A stretch of 6,169 nt of DNA, from contig JAFOIS010000122.1 in the NCBI GenBank assembly GCA_017420605.1, forward strand, positions 1-6,169. The letters are read 5' to 3'. Of this stretch, positions 5,888 through 6,169 are shown one piece after another. The notes under the pieces are model-generated. The model saw only the letters and a list, made by a program, of their open reading frames with translations. It did not search any database and was not told the DNA's origin. This DNA is from Lachnospiraceae bacterium (GTDB taxonomy: Bacteria > Bacillota > Clostridia > Lachnospirales > Lachnospiraceae). How positions within the stretch are numbered: position 1 is the stretch's first letter; each line of letters begins with the position of its first letter. The translations under genes and the position numbers were made by a program.

Positions 5888-6169
5888 ACTATATTGAAAC
5901 CATGATCATTGACGGACTTGCCTTCGGTATCCCGCTGTTCATGATGGCGATGGGCGGCATTTTCTCGGAAAAGAGCGGTATCACGAACCTCGCCGTGGAA
6001 GGCTTCCAGGGCGTCGGCGCCTTCTGCGGATCGCTCCTCGCGGTCATCCTGGGCCTTAAGACGGGGCTCGGCTCGCAGACGATCCTCTATCTTGCCATGG
6101 TGATGTCCTTTGTCGGCGGCGCCGTGTACGCGGTACTGCACGCGCTTCTTTGCATCAAGTTCCGCGCGG
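5884..6169 (+). CDS. Nucleoside ABC importer permease 2 (BPD_transp_2 family, NupQ-like), 3'-truncated by window edge
   Basis: Second membrane subunit, expected to pair with permease 1. The start codon overlaps the permease 1 stop (ATGA: start 5884-5886, stop 5885-5887). Only 95 codons are visible; relatives are about 300 residues. Hydrophobic segments lie at about 8-27, 38-58 and 66-91. Between the first two is the family motif FSEKSGITNLAVEG (27-40), the counterpart of the SE-x-x-G-x-x-N-x-x-x-EG pattern in NupQ-type permeases. The frame stays open to the last base, and the protein breaks off after CIKFRA, so nothing suggests a pseudogene. Position directly after a NupP-like gene supports the assignment. 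Confidence 0.94.
   Translation, partial: MNYIETMIIDGLAFGIPLFMMAMGGIFSEKSGITNLAVEGFQGVGAFCGSLLAVILGLKTGLGSQTILYLAMVMSFVGGAVYAVLHALLCIKFRA

Overview
The window reads as a compact stretch of a bacterial chromosome with every gene on the + strand. The base composition is GC-rich (about 60% by eye). Strong AGGAGG-type ribosome binding sites, a short Lys-rich lipoprotein signal peptide and the gene set (BMP-type nucleoside ABC importer, DeoD-type phosphorylase, MtnA-type isomerase) point to a GC-rich Bacillota, probably a clostridial anaerobe. That assignment is inference; there is no rRNA or other phylogenetic marker here.

Layout: (1) 1-885, the 3' part of an MtnA-type sugar-1-phosphate isomerase gene, missing about 55 N-terminal residues upstream. 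(2) A 54-base gap with a 9-bp stem-loop, then 940-1671, a complete hexameric (DeoD-type) purine nucleoside phosphorylase. (3) A 148-base AT-richer intergenic region with a likely extended -10 promoter, small inverted repeats and a strong ribosome binding site. (4) 1820-3001, a BMP-family (PnrA/NupN-like) substrate-binding lipoprotein. (5) A rho-independent terminator-like hairpin at 3015-3046. (6) 3090-4634, a double-domain ABC ATPase, joined by ATGA start/stop overlaps to permease 1 (4631-5887) and permease 2 (5884 to beyond the window edge).

Functionally this is a nucleoside uptake and breakdown locus. The lipoprotein captures a nucleoside outside the cell, the two permeases and the ATPase import it, and the phosphorylase splits it to free base plus pentose-1-phosphate. 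An MtnA-type enzyme isomerises 5-methylthioribose-1-phosphate or 5-deoxyribose-1-phosphate to the ribulose form, so the neighbouring pair could form a 5'-modified-nucleoside salvage branch. The phosphorylase appears to lack the N-terminal His that contacts the 5'-hydroxyl in E. coli DeoD, which fits that idea but does not prove it.

No mobile elements, CRISPR arrays, tRNA or rRNA genes were seen. No gene-free stretch exceeds 300 bases. Nothing here is a clearly undescribed system; the best leads are the MtnA/DeoD pairing, the missing His and the unexplained regulatory structures in the two gaps.
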